A DNA stretch of 44,155 nucleotides from Gammaproteobacteria bacterium (lineage in GTDB: Bacteria; Pseudomonadota; Gammaproteobacteria; Steroidobacterales; Woeseiaceae). Position 1 is the first letter of the stretch. Each line of letters begins with the position of its first letter. The notes below the pieces were generated by a model. The model saw nothing but the letters and a program-made list of their open reading frames with translations. It had not been told where the DNA came from and made no database searches. Location of the stretch: the NCBI GenBank assembly GCA_018699395.1, contig JABIQN010000050.1, positions 1 through 44,155 on the forward strand. Reading direction: 5' to 3'. The translations under genes and the position numbers were made by a program. Shown in pieces: positions 1 to 9,292 of this stretch.

Positions 1-1895
1 ATACTGCTGATCTCAGCCTCAACCTCTTTGCCGGCAATAAAGAAATTCAATCGGTCACCGATTGTGAGCCCCGCATTCTTTGCGGCGTCGACCTCGATCG
101 AAACCAGCGGTGGTCCGGCGTAGTCTGCTGGCCACCATTCACCTTCGACTATCTCGTTGCTCGCGCTCAGTCCGGAGGTCCATGAAAGGTTCGCCTCTCG
201 GTTGACAAGCCATGTGCCATCTTCGTTGGGATACTCCCGATCCTTTACCGACTCATCATTTATCGTCGTCATCCGCGCACGAACCATTGGCGTAAATATG
301 GGTATGGCAGCGTTATTCGCTTCGAATATTGTCGCTACAGACTCAATTTCATGCGGCTGTATATTAATTAGGAAGTGATTGGGGGCATCATCACCCAAGG
401 TTTGACGCCAACCCTCCAGCAAATCGGTTCGAACAAGCGTCAAGAGGAGTAAGGCCGTTATACCAAGACCAAACGCGACCACCTGTATTGCGCTATCGCG
501 GCCCCGTCTCGCAACATTCGCAAGACCATAACGCCAGGCAACCCCAACGCCCGAGCGGGCTCGGCCAAGTAATGCGACCATGCCTCTTCCAACGAGGTAA
601 AGCAGGGCGGCGATTACTATTATTCCTCCAATCACTATTGCCAACATGCGCACGTCACCAACACTGCGATACAAAAGTGCGGCAACGGCTGCAAGAGCGA
701 GGCCTGCAACGAGAATTCTAGACGGAGCTGGCGGCATAGCGTCGTGACGAAGAACTCGCAGAGGCGGTGTATTGCGAAGCTGAATCAGCGACGGTAGCGC
801 AAATCCGAGTATGAGCACCATGGCACTCATACTCGCAAGAATTACTGGTCGTATTCCGGCCCTAGGTAGCTCGGCTTGTTGCATAAGATCGAGTAAAATT
901 CGCGACAGCATCTCCTCCGCGGCGAGACCCACCACACTGCCGACAAGGATGCCCAGCACGCCGAGCAGGACCAGCTGTATGAGAGCGACCGATATGACGA
1001 AACTTTGTGTGGCACCCAGGCTCTTCATCAGCGCGACAGAGTCCATCCGCTTGTGAGCGAAACGCCGAGCGGACATAGCCACCGCGACAGCGCTTAATAA
1101 CAAACTAATAATGGCGGTTAGTGATAAAAAGCGTTGTGCTCTGTCGGCTGCATTGTACGCACGCTCGTTGCTTTCTTCCTGATCTCGAACACGGACAGAT
1201 TTGGGCAGCTTGTCCTGAATGGCTTCATTAAAATTGAAAACTTGCCGCTCATTTCCAGCGACGAGCAAAGCGTACGCCACTCGACTTCCTTCGCCGATCA
1301 ATCCACTACTGGAAATATCGGCCATATTAAGCAAGACGGTTGGCGCAAGAGATGCAAAACCAATCGACTGATCCGGGCGGTACGTCAGTATGGCTGAAAT
1401 CCGTAGATTGAGTTCACCGATGACCAGAGAATCGCCAACCTCGGCGCCAACTCGTGCGAGTAATACTCCATCAGCCCAGACTTCTCCTCTGGCGGGAATC
1501 CCCTCGACAGCTCGTTGCTCGCCAAAAAACTCATCGGATACTCGTACCTTGCCGCGCAAGGGATAAAGGTCACTGACGACTTTAATCGTGGCAAGCGTAT
1601 TCTCATCACCATTGAATACAACCGATGGAAATGACATTGTTTCAGCCGTCTCAAGATCATAGTCATGGGCGAGCTCACTCCACTCCTCTGGCACTGGTTC
1701 TTGTGAACGAAGCCTGAGATCAGCGGCTAGTACTTCGTTGGCCTGGCGAGCGACCGCCTTGCCGATGCGGTCAGTCAGAAACCCTACGGCAGTCAGCGCG
1801 CTAACGGCGAGCGCGACGGCCGTGAGAAGAACCAGAACTTCGCCCGATCGCAGCTCTCGACCGAAGCCTCGCAATGCGAACACCAGCGCTTTCAT
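1..1895 (-). CDS. ybbP: ABC transporter permease, FtsX/YbbP type (3' part outside the window)
   Basis: Inner-membrane permease expected to pair with the ATPase encoded just upstream. The frame is open without a stop from the ATG at 1895 to the window edge, giving 631 codons; members of the YbbP family run to roughly 800 residues, so the C-terminal part is missing. The start reads MKALVFALRGFGRELRSGEV followed by a hydrophobic segment (about residues 20-42). A periplasmic domain comes next, and a second hydrophobic stretch near residue 240 is followed by the FtsX-type cytoplasmic loop with LMKSLGA. The visible end has a WWPADYAGPPLVSIE stretch and an IGD-x-LNF stretch, as in the second half of this family. 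The ATG overlaps the ATPase stop as ATGA (1892-1895), implying translational coupling. The exact substrate is unknown; a role in lipid or envelope export is inferred from the tesA neighbourhood. Confidence 0.88.
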   Translation of the reverse strand, partial: MKALVFALRGFGRELRSGEVLVLLTAVALAVSALTAVGFLTDRIGKAVARQANEVLAADLRLRSQEPVPEEWSELAHDYDLETAETMSFPSVVFNGDENTLATIKVVSDLYPLRGKVRVSDEFFGEQRAVEGIPARGEVWADGVLLARVGAEVGDSLVIGELNLRISAILTYRPDQSIGFASLAPTVLLNMADISSSGLIGEGSRVAYALLVAGNERQVFNFNEAIQDKLPKSVRVRDQEESNERAYNAADRAQRFLSLTAIISLLLSAVAVAMSARRFAHKRMDSVALMKSLGATQSFVISVALIQLVLLGVLGILVGSVVGLAAEEMLSRILLDLMQQAELPRAGIRPVILASMSAMVLILGFALPSLIQLRNTPPLRVLRHDAMPPAPSRILVAGLALAAVAALLYRSVGDVRMLAIVIGGIIVIAALLYLVGRGMVALLGRARSGVGVAWRYGLANVARRGRDSAIQVVAFGLGITALLLLTLVRTDLLEGWRQTLGDDAPNHFLINIQPHEIESVATIFEANNAAIPIFTPMVRARMTTINDESVKDREYPNEDGTWLVNREANLSWTSGLSASNEIVEGEWWPADYAGPPLVSIEVDAAKNAGLTIGDRLNFFIAGKEVEAEISS

Positions 1896-2599
1896 CCGGC
1901 CACACTTTGATTACTAATGAGCTTGCCGACATCCAGCGATATAATTCGGTCGCAGCGCTCAGCGAGACTTTGATCGTGCGTCACTAGCACCAGCGTTGTG
2001 GATGAGTTGCGGTTGAGCTCAAACATCAACTCCATGATGTTAGCGCCGGTACGGCTATCGAGATTACCAGTCGGCTCATCAGCGAATAGAACCGCTGGTT
2101 CGGTTGCAAACGCTCGCGCGATAGCGACTCGCTGCTTCTCACCGCCTGATAACTGCGCCGGATAGTGGCTCCAGCGTTCACTCAGACCGACCTTCTGTAT
2201 TATCTCTCGCGCCAATTTACGCGCGTCACTGTGGCCAGCCAATTCAAGTGGCAGCATCACATTTTCGAGCGCATTCAAGGACGGCATAAGGTGGAAGGAT
2301 TGAAACACGAATCCCACGTTTTCAGCCCGTAATTGCGCTCGGCCATCTTCATCCAGATCGGAAAGATTTGCGGCATTCAATACAACATGCCCAGTCGTTG
2401 GCAGATCCAGTCCGGCCAGTAGAGCCAGCAACGTGGACTTTCCAGCACCAGATGGCCCGACCACCGCAACGGATTCGCCCCGACAAATCTCGAAACTCAC
2501 CTCCGAAAGAATGGTCAGAGTCCCTTCGGGGCTGCTAACCTGCTTACCTAGTTCATGAGCTTCGAGAACATTAACTCTGTTTGGTGATTGATCAGACAT
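1892..2599 (-). CDS. ybbA: ABC transporter ATP-binding protein, YbbA/LolD type
   Basis: A 235-residue nucleotide-binding subunit that would power the adjacent FtsX-type permease. Visible motifs in order are Walker A GPSGAGKS (about residues 48-55), Q-loop FVFQSF, signature LSGGEKQRVAIARA, Walker B VLFADEPTGNLD and the switch histidine in LVTHD. The LSGGEKQR and ADEPTGNLDS wording is typical of the MacB/LolD/YbbA branch. The frame is open further upstream to 2674, but that would overlap 25 codons of tesA. The ATG at 2599 (MSDQSPNRV) gives the family-like length. This ATG and the tesA ATG on the opposite strand share bases (CATG, 2597-2600). The divergent pairing with tesA is known from enterobacteria. 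Confidence 0.9.
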   Translation of the reverse strand: MSDQSPNRVNVLEAHELGKQVSSPEGTLTILSEVSFEICRGESVAVVGPSGAGKSTLLALLAGLDLPTTGHVVLNAANLSDLDEDGRAQLRAENVGFVFQSFHLMPSLNALENVMLPLELAGHSDARKLAREIIQKVGLSERWSHYPAQLSGGEKQRVAIARAFATEPAVLFADEPTGNLDSRTGANIMELMFELNRNSSTTLVLVTHDQSLAERCDRIISLDVGKLISNQSVAG

Positions 2600-3209
2600 G
2601 CGAATAATTTTATTCCTAACGATTTTACTGGTGACCGCAAGCACGGCGGGAGCTGAAGAACCAACTATTGTCATTTTCGGTGATAGCCTAAGCGCTGGCT
2701 ATGGCATTGAAGTTGACCAATCTTGGGGTAGTTTGTTGCAAGCTCGACTTAAAGAGCAAGGGTACGAACATCGGGTCGTGAACGCCAGTATTAGCGGCGA
2801 AACAACTGAAGGCGGTGTCACTCGCATAGATTCGGCGTTGTCCGACTTTTCACCGGATCTCGTTATTCTCGAGTTGGGCGGAAACGACGGGCTGCGTGGG
2901 TTTCCCCCTACCAGGATCGAGAAAAATCTCGAAAAATTAATCGTTCAAGCACAGTCCTCAGGTGCTGCTGTCATTTTACTCGGCATTCGCATCCCAACCA
3001 ATTATGGATCGCGATACTCAGCTGAATTTGAGGCAGTCTTCCGCAATGTGTCCGAGCGTCTTGATGTACAGTGGGTCGAGTTCTTTATGGAAGGCATTGC
3101 ATTGAACGACGATCTTCTGCAGGAAGACCGAATTCACCCTAATGCTAACGCACAGCCCATGTTGCTTGATAACGCTTGGTCTATTATTAGTACTACACTT
3201 CAAAATTAA
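2598..3209 (+). CDS. tesA: Periplasmic GDSL esterase / thioesterase I / lysophospholipase L1 (TesA)
   Basis: SGNH-fold hydrolase acting on acyl-CoA, lysophospholipid and aryl esters in the periplasm. The 203-residue product starts with a signal peptide, MRIILFLTILLVTASTAGA, with probable cleavage before EE. The four SGNH blocks are visible: FGDSLSAGYG (Ser30 nucleophile), the Gly in SISGETT, LGGNDGLRG, and D177-x-x-H180 in EDRIHPNA. An in-frame stop lies just upstream of the ATG at 2598, so this is the only start that keeps the signal peptide. Its ribosome-binding region therefore lies inside ybbA. The fadD gene follows on the same strand after 34 bases; acyl release followed by CoA activation would make a coherent fatty acid salvage pair. 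Confidence 0.93.
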   Translation: MRIILFLTILLVTASTAGAEEPTIVIFGDSLSAGYGIEVDQSWGSLLQARLKEQGYEHRVVNASISGETTEGGVTRIDSALSDFSPDLVILELGGNDGLRGFPPTRIEKNLEKLIVQAQSSGAAVILLGIRIPTNYGSRYSAEFEAVFRNVSERLDVQWVEFFMEGIALNDDLLQEDRIHPNANAQPMLLDNAWSIISTTLQN

Positions 3210-3243
3210 CCGAAATATAGCGAGAGAAATTAAGGGGGTCGTT

Positions 3244-4901
3244 TTGGAAAAAATATGGCTGAAATCCTACCCTTCTGGCATGCCGGAGGAAGTACCTGCT
3301 CCACCGTTTAAATCGGTGCTAGATATTTTTGAACAAGCATTCGAAAAATACCCGGCAAATGCTGCATATACCAATATGGTAAAACTCTCAATTATGCAGA
3401 GCTCGATCATTTATCCATGCAGTTCGCTAGCTACCTGCAAAATACGCTCGGACTCACGCGTGGTGAGCGCGTTGCTATCATGTTGCCGAATATCCTTCAG
3501 TACCCGGTAGTCATGTGCGGTATTTTTCGCGCAGGTCTCGTTGTCGTGAATGTAAACCCTCTATATACGGCGAGAGAACTCGAGCATCAACTGAAGGATT
3601 CCTCTACCAGATGCGTCATCATTCTGGAAAATTTCGCGCACATCCTGGCCAGCGTGATCGAAAAAACTGATGTCGTGCATGTCGTTACTACCGGTGTCGG
3701 GGACTTACTTGGCTGGCCAAAAAGCGTACTGACTAACTTTGTTCTGCGATATGTAAAGCGGTCTGTGCCCTCCTACAAGTTCGAACGCAGCGTTACTTTT
3801 CGACAAGCGCTCAGGTCGGGAGATGGAGTAGCGCTCAATACGGTGGATATCGGATACGCGGATATTGCGTATCTGCAGTACACCGGTGGTACAACCGGCG
3901 TATCGAAGGGCGCAATGCTGAGCCATCGCAATATGGTCTACAACGTGCAACAAACCATTATCTGGCAAGCAGACGCATATGTCGGCGACGAGCCCATTGT
4001 CGCCATCACCGCATTACCGCTGTATCACATATTTTCCCTAGAAGGGAACTGCCTGACTGTGATGGCACAAGGTGGCGAGAACGTTCTGATAACCAATCCG
4101 AGAGATTTTGAGGGCTTCGCCAAAGAAATCGCCAAGTTCGATTTCAACTTATTCACCGGAGTTAACACGATGTTTGCGGCACTCATGGATACGCCGAGTT
4201 TTTCAGATATCGATTTCAGTTACCTTCGTGTATGCATTGGTGGTGGCATGGCCGTACAGCCAGCAATTGCAAAAGAGTGGAAACAAAAAACTGGAATGGC
4301 AATTCTGCAAGGTTATGGGTTAACGGAAACGTCCCCCGCTGCTGTCATCTGCCCCATGAGCAGTGAATTTACGGGCACAATTGGACTGCCGTTGCCGTCT
4401 ACTGAGATCATGATTGCCGATGATGATGGTAACCCTCTGCCAATTGGCAATGTTGGAGAAATATGCATCCGTGGCCCACAGGTTATGGAGGGCTACTGGC
4501 AACGACCTGTAGAAACGGCAGAAGCCATATCACCTGATGGATGGTTTCGCAGCGGCGATATTGGATACTTTGATGAAGATGGCTACGTCTACATCGAGGA
4601 TCGAAAGAAGGACATGATTATAGTATCTGGCTTCAACGTTTATCCCAACGAGATTGAAAATGTAGTTGTCGAACTTGATGGCGTACTGGAAGCCGCAGCG
4701 ATTGGATTACCTGACGAACGCTCCGGTGAGATCGTCAAGATTTTCGTAGTACGTAAGACTGAAAGCATCACCGAGCAGGACATTATTGATCACTGCAAAG
4801 CTAATCTTACAGGCTATAAGCGCCCGCGAATCATTGAGTTTCGTGATGATCTACCAAAAACAAACGTTGGTAAGATCTTAAGAAGAGAATTGCGTGACTA
4901 G
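3244..4901 (+). pseudogene. fadD: Long-chain fatty acid-CoA ligase FadD, apparent -1 frameshift
   Basis: Adenylate-forming enzyme that activates fatty acids to acyl-CoA for beta-oxidation. The likely start is TTG 3244, giving MEKIWLKSYPSGMPEEV as in FadD, behind an excellent AAGGGGG ribosome site 5 bases upstream. The first frame runs into FadD-unlike sequence after AAYTNM. The next frame picks up GKTLNYAELDHLSMQFASYLQ at 3378 and continues to the stop at 4901. One missing G in ATG-GTAAA (3376-3383) explains this exactly; restoring it gives 552 residues, the usual FadD length. Downstream motifs are intact: P-loop YTGGTTGVSKGA, LQGYGLTETSP, GWFRSGDIG, and the C-terminal lysine in LPKTNVGKILRREL. 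It may be a true mutation or a sequencing error in a short G run. A product from an internal start (for example ATG 3417) would lack about 58 N-terminal residues. Confidence 0.85.
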
Positions 4902-5265
4902 TCAAAAAATATTGTCAGTTGTTCCGCTATTGCTGCTGGCCACAATCGTCGCTGCTGCCGTTCCCATACCACTCGATCCGATCAAGATTGCGCCGCATAT
5001 TTACGAACTCAAATTTGAGAACGACCGTGTTCGAGTTATCGAGCAGATTCTTCGTCGTGGCGACACTCAGCCGCTACACGCGCATCCCGATCGCTTACTG
5101 GTTTACCTGCAAACCTGCGCCTGGATTGAAGACGATGGTCACGGTGGTAAACGTATGCAGAAATTCAAGTACGGTGACGTTGCCTGGGCTGCCGCTGAAA
5201 CGCATGGCGGAAGTAACCCGGAGGTTGTCCAGGAATGCAGAATCCTAGAAATAGAGCTGTCCTAA
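4894..5265 (+). CDS. Small secreted cupin-domain protein
   Basis: A 123-residue protein starting at GTG 4894, overlapping the last 8 bases of fadD in another frame, so probably co-translated. Residues 1-22 form a signal peptide (basic-poor start, then LLLLATIVAAA), placing it in the periplasm. The remainder fits a single cupin barrel. Cupin motif 1 appears as G-x5-HAH (GDTQPLHAH) but lacks the usual glutamate. Motif 2 keeps the His and Asn in ETHGGSN. Three histidines could still bind a metal. Similar small cupins occur as unnamed exported proteins; I do not recognise a specific family, and no reaction can be assigned. It ends 7 bases before the convergent hemE stop. Confidence 0.7.
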   Translation: MTSQKILSVVPLLLLATIVAAAVPIPLDPIKIAPHIYELKFENDRVRVIEQILRRGDTQPLHAHPDRLLVYLQTCAWIEDDGHGGKRMQKFKYGDVAWAAAETHGGSNPEVVQECRILEIELS

Positions 5266-5272
5266 ATTCGTA

Positions 5273-6337
5273 TTATGGATGGAACTCTGGGCTCAGGTCG
5301 TGAACCGCATCAACAAGTACACCAAGGTGATCGGGGTCAACGTCCGGCGTGATGCCGTGGCCAAGATTAAATATGTGGCCCGGACCGTCGCCGTAACTCG
5401 CCAAAGTGTCGGCAACCCCCTGGCGAATCTTCTCGGGGCTTTCGAGAAGCGTCCCTGGGTTCAAGTTCGCTTGCAAAGCAACCTTGTCGCCGACATAACG
5501 TCGGGCAGTCGCAAGATCAGTTGTCCAGTCAACACCCAGCGCATCGCAGCCTGTTTCAGCCAAATCAGCCAGTAGTGGGCCAGCGCCTTTGGTAAACAAG
5601 ATGACCGGTATTTTCCGGCCGTCTTTCTCACGCGTTAGGCCATCGATGATTTTTTGCATGCTCGCCATTGAGAACCGGCGGAAGTCATTTCCATCCAGCA
5701 CCGCACCCCAGGTATCAAATATCTGCACTGCTTGAGCACCAGCATCAATCTGGCCATTCAGATATTCAATCGTTGTTTCAGCAATTATATTCATCAAATT
5801 ATCAAGAGCGTCGGGTGCCTCTTTCGCGAGTGCCTTAATGGTTGGAAACTCTCGGCTGGAGCCGCCTTCAACCATGTACGTGCCAACGGTAAACGGACTT
5901 CCAGCGAAGCCTATTAATGGCACATCACCATTGAGTTCGCGACGTATCGTGCGAACCGCGTCAAAAACATATCTCAGATCTTTTTCAACATTTGGAACAC
6001 TGAGGTTTTGAATAGCACCCACGGATCGCACGGGTCGCTTAAACTTCGGCCCCTCGCCAGACTCGAAATAAAGACCCAAACCCATCGCATTCGGCACTGT
6101 CAAAATATCAGAAAACAGTATTGCTGCATCTAGCTTGAAGCGCCTAAGTGGCTGCATTGTAACCTCACAGGCCAGCTCGGGATTCTTGCAGAGATTCAGA
6201 AAATCGCCGGCTTGTGCTCGCACCTCACGGTACTCAGGCAGATAACGACCCGCCTGACGCATAATCCAAACAGGAGTTCGAGATATAGGCTGACGCATCA
6301 AGGCCCGCAGGAATAAATCATTTTTGAGTTCTGTCAT
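5273..6337 (-). CDS. hemE: Uroporphyrinogen decarboxylase
   Basis: Cytoplasmic heme-pathway enzyme converting uroporphyrinogen III to coproporphyrinogen III by four decarboxylations. The 354-residue product has the family length. It carries the substrate-binding block [12 protein letters not shown] (residues 26-37), the ILFSDILT stretch with the essential aspartate near residue 77, [16 protein letters not shown], the QIFDTWG region and the C-terminal FNLGHGI histidine. It is the last gene of the aroK-aroB-dgt-pyrF-hemE run; its ATG abuts the pyrF stop as TGATG with one shared base. It converges on the cupin gene with only 7 bases between stops, leaving no room for a separate terminator. Confidence 0.97.
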   Translation of the reverse strand: MTELKNDLFLRALMRQPISRTPVWIMRQAGRYLPEYREVRAQAGDFLNLCKNPELACEVTMQPLRRFKLDAAILFSDILTVPNAMGLGLYFESGEGPKFKRPVRSVGAIQNLSVPNVEKDLRYVFDAVRTIRRELNGDVPLIGFAGSPFTVGTYMVEGGSSREFPTIKALAKEAPDALDNLMNIIAETTIEYLNGQIDAGAQAVQIFDTWGAVLDGNDFRRFSMASMQKIIDGLTREKDGRKIPVILFTKGAGPLLADLAETGCDALGVDWTTDLATARRYVGDKVALQANLNPGTLLESPEKIRQGVADTLASYGDGPGHIFNLGHGITPDVDPDHLGVLVDAVHDLSPEFHP

Positions 6338-7053
6338 CAGGGGTTCATCTGCGATTCTATGGATGCTTGCATGGCTTCAGCGACCGCGCGTGGACTTTCC
6401 GCATCGCGAATGGGTCGGCCAACCACAATGTAGTCGGCACCATTAGAGAATGCCGTTTCCACAGTAACCACTCGCTTCTGGTCACTCATGGGCTTGTTAT
6501 CTACGGGACGAATGCCGGGCGAAATCACTAGCAACTTGTTATCTAGGTGCTCACGTAACTTCGGTACTTCAAGACCCGACGAAATGACACCATCGCATCC
6601 GGCATCGAGCGCTTGTCGTGCCCGTGATAAAACCAGAGCTTCGAGATCGCAGTCGAACCCAAGATTATCAAGATCACCGCGATCCAGACTGGTCAGTGTC
6701 GTAACACCGAGCACCTTTAGCGTATCACCCTTATTTTCTGCGGCGGCCTCCATCATTGAATGATTGCCATGCACCGTCACAAATGAAGCGCCGCGATCTT
6801 TCAACTGACGCACCGCCGAACCAACGGTTGCCGGGATATCGAAAAACTTGAGATCACAGAAAACCTTTTTATCTCGCGCGAGCATCCAATCGAGCAACTC
6901 GAAATATTCGCCGCTCATCATTAGTTCCAGTCCGATCTTATAAAATGTTACAGAATCGCCGAGTTCGTCCGTGAGTGATCGAGCCCGGTCGCAATCCGCT
7001 ACGTCCATGGCAAAGATCAGTCGGTCTTTGTTGGAAATAGATTTGTGCTTCAC
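6337..7053 (-). CDS. pyrF: Orotidine 5'-phosphate decarboxylase
   Basis: Last step of de novo UMP synthesis, decarboxylating OMP in the cytoplasm. The 238-residue TIM-barrel protein shows FAMDVAD at the start of strand 1, the catalytic tetrad region K63/D67-x-K69-x-x-D72 ([15 protein letters not shown]), FVTVHG, SPGIRP and the phosphate-gripper end VVGRPI. Length matches the bacterial family. The ATG at 7053 is 32 bases downstream of the dgt stop. The gene shares one base with hemE downstream, and the arrangement implies one transcript from aroK. Placement between dgt and hemE is not the textbook context, but the assignment is secure. Confidence 0.97.
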   Translation of the reverse strand: MKHKSISNKDRLIFAMDVADCDRARSLTDELGDSVTFYKIGLELMMSGEYFELLDWMLARDKKVFCDLKFFDIPATVGSAVRQLKDRGASFVTVHGNHSMMEAAAENKGDTLKVLGVTTLTSLDRGDLDNLGFDCDLEALVLSRARQALDAGCDGVISSGLEVPKLREHLDNKLLVISPGIRPVDNKPMSDQKRVVTVETAFSNGADYIVVGRPIRDAESPRAVAEAMQASIESQMNP

Positions 7054-7085
7054 TGCGGTCCTCCGTGAGATCGCGCCGAATTCTA

Positions 7086-8213
7086 TCAGGCCGTGAGAGC
7101 TTCGTGTGCAGCGATCGCGTAACGGTCCGTCATCCCCGCGATGAAATCTGCGACGACGCGGGCTCTACCGATGCCCTCTGCTTTCCTCGCGGCACGAGCG
7201 AATTGTGCTGGCATTTTTGTTTCGTCGGCCATATAGGTGGTGAACAGCTCATTAATCATAGCTTGGACTGTGCGTGTCATTTCCAGTTTCTGTTCATGAC
7301 TGTAGAGGTGTGTACGCAGAAAGCGCTTCAGTGACATATGCTGCTCATACATTGAGTCCGACATCGAGATCAAAGGTTGTGCTGCATTTCTCACGTCTTC
7401 AATCGAGGCTGGCGCGGCTGCATCGATGCGCCGACGCGACTCCTCTATCAAATCACTGACCACCGCGCCGATCATGTGACGAATAATCTCGTAAATCAGT
7501 CTGCGGTCATCGAGCTCCGGGTAGCGCTCGTGAACCACATCGAAATGTGTCGCGAATAATGACTGAGTTCGAAGTTTCGAAAGACTCAAAAGCCCGGCAC
7601 GAAAACCGTCATCGACGTCGTGATTGTTGTACGCGATCGCGTCGGCAATATTCGAAACCTGCGCTTCCAGACTCGGTTGCATGCGCTTGAGAAAGCGCTC
7701 ACCAACATCTCCGAGCTCATGGGCGTTTCGAGCCGAGCAATGTTTCAGGATCCCCTCGCGCGTCTCGAACATTAGATTCAGGCCAGCAAAATCTGCATAC
7801 TTGGCTTCCAGCACATCGACGACCCGCAGTGACTGCAAATTGTGCTCAAAACCACCGAAATCACGCATGCACATATTCAATGTATCCTGACCAGCGTGCC
7901 CAAACGGCGTGTGACCAATATCGTGTGCGAGGCAAATGGCTTCAGTCAGTGCCTCGTTAAGCTGTAGGGCAACCGCTATGGTCCGGCCTATTTGAGAGAC
8001 CTCCAGTGAGTGAGTCAGGCGGGTTCTATACAGATCGCCTTCGTGATTGATGAAGACCTGAGTCTTATAAACGAGACGCCGAAACCCTGTGGAGTGAATG
8101 ATTCTGTCCCGGTCTCGCTGGTACTCTCCGCGATACTTCGAGCTGGGCTCATCGTACTTTCTACCGCGGCTATTTGACTCAATTGCAGCATACGGTGCGA
8201 GTGCTGCGGCCAT
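7086..8213 (-). CDS. dgt: dGTP triphosphohydrolase-like HD-domain protein
   Basis: HD-superfamily dNTP triphosphohydrolase of the short (about 370-380 residue) Dgt-like class found beside aroB in many gammaproteobacteria. It would hydrolyse dNTPs to nucleosides plus tripolyphosphate, controlling dNTP pools. The metal site is visible: H in LTHSLEVSQIGR (about residue 68), the AHDIGHTPFGHAG block (96-108) and the later aspartate in IADAIAYNNHDVDDG. The N terminus has the expected RGEYQRDRDRIIHSTGFRRL block. The ATG overlaps the aroB stop by one base (TGATG). Substrate preference within the class is not readable from sequence. Confidence 0.92.
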   Translation of the reverse strand: MAAALAPYAAIESNSRGRKYDEPSSKYRGEYQRDRDRIIHSTGFRRLVYKTQVFINHEGDLYRTRLTHSLEVSQIGRTIAVALQLNEALTEAICLAHDIGHTPFGHAGQDTLNMCMRDFGGFEHNLQSLRVVDVLEAKYADFAGLNLMFETREGILKHCSARNAHELGDVGERFLKRMQPSLEAQVSNIADAIAYNNHDVDDGFRAGLLSLSKLRTQSLFATHFDVVHERYPELDDRRLIYEIIRHMIGAVVSDLIEESRRRIDAAAPASIEDVRNAAQPLISMSDSMYEQHMSLKRFLRTHLYSHEQKLEMTRTVQAMINELFTTYMADETKMPAQFARAARKAEGIGRARVVADFIAGMTDRYAIAAHEALTA

Positions 8214-9283
8214 CAGCCAACCACACCGAGAACGCCATGCAAGCGGCTTTCATCGAAGGACGATGTAACATGCGAATCGCCCAATGCTTTGAGCAATACA
8301 AAGCGTAATCGCTTCTGCTGCACTTTTTTGTCCATGCCCATAGCGCTGAGCCAGTCTTCAGGCTCGATTTGTGGCGCATCAATGGGCAGCCCAGCTGCTG
8401 CGATCAGGCTCTGTAGCCGAGCTATATCGGCGGAATCAATGTCGCTCAGCTGTGCGGCCATGATCATGCCCACGGCAACAGCCTCGCCATGCAACCACCG
8501 ACCATAGCCGAGACAATGCTCTATCGCATGACCAAACGTATGACCAAAATTCAAGATTGCTCGTCGTCCGGCTTCACGCTCGTCTTCGGCAACTACCGCG
8601 GCTTTGATTTCACACGACCTTCTGATGGCATATGCCAGCGCCTCAGAATCTTTGTCGAGTAAAAACTGCATATTCTCTTCAAGCCACATGAAGTATGCCA
8701 TGTCGCATATCGCAGCATGTTTAATCACCTCAGCAAGTCCAGCTCTAAGTTCCCGATCAGGAAGCGTACTCAGCGTGTCGGTATCAATCATCACGATCTG
8801 AGGCTGGTGAAATGCCCCTATGAGATTTTTTCCCTCCGGATGATTTACGCCAGTCTTGCCGCCGACTGATGAATCGACCTGCGAGAGCAGCGTTGTCGGC
8901 ACTTGTATGAACGACACACCGCGCATATAACACGCCGCGGCAAACCCCGTGATGTCGCCAACAACACCGCCGCCTAGCGCAATGACTGTCGTGTCGCGAT
9001 TAGCACCTGACGCAACCAATTGATCTAAAATTTTCTGCATATTAGCGATGGACTTATGGGACTCGCCGTCCGGCAATTCGATTATCTCGATACTCTTGCC
9101 CACAAGGTTGGGCAATAAGCGTTCAACATATAGTGGTGCTACGGTCACGTTACTGACAACCAAGCAATCAGAACCGAAAACGAAGCCCGTCAGGTCAAAG
9201 CCGCCGTTCAGAAGCTTGTTACCAATGACGATTGGATAACTGCGATCGCCAAGATTAACGGTAATTTTATGGTGGGGTATCAT
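8213..9283 (-). CDS. aroB: 3-dehydroquinate synthase
   Basis: Second step of the shikimate pathway: converts DAHP to 3-dehydroquinate with NAD and a divalent metal. The 356-residue product contains the NAD-binding GGGVVGD (104-110), PTTLLSQVDSSVGGKTGVNHPEG spanning the active-site lysine region, the metal ligands E in GLAEVIKHA and the two histidines of NFGHTFGHAIE, and HGEAVAVGM. It lies 9 bases after aroK, in the conserved aroK-aroB order, and overlaps dgt by one base. Confidence 0.97.
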   Translation of the reverse strand: MIPHHKITVNLGDRSYPIVIGNKLLNGGFDLTGFVFGSDCLVVSNVTVAPLYVERLLPNLVGKSIEIIELPDGESHKSIANMQKILDQLVASGANRDTTVIALGGGVVGDITGFAAACYMRGVSFIQVPTTLLSQVDSSVGGKTGVNHPEGKNLIGAFHQPQIVMIDTDTLSTLPDRELRAGLAEVIKHAAICDMAYFMWLEENMQFLLDKDSEALAYAIRRSCEIKAAVVAEDEREAGRRAILNFGHTFGHAIEHCLGYGRWLHGEAVAVGMIMAAQLSDIDSADIARLQSLIAAAGLPIDAPQIEPEDWLSAMGMDKKVQQKRLRFVLLKALGDSHVTSSFDESRLHGVLGVVG

Positions 9284-9292
9284 TTGCCTAGG

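Noticed and set aside
3142-3510. A 122-codon ORF starting at 3142 as a separate small gene
   Set aside because: Its first part is out of frame inside tesA, its middle is the FadD N terminus (EKIWLKSYPSG), and its end is frameshifted fadD.
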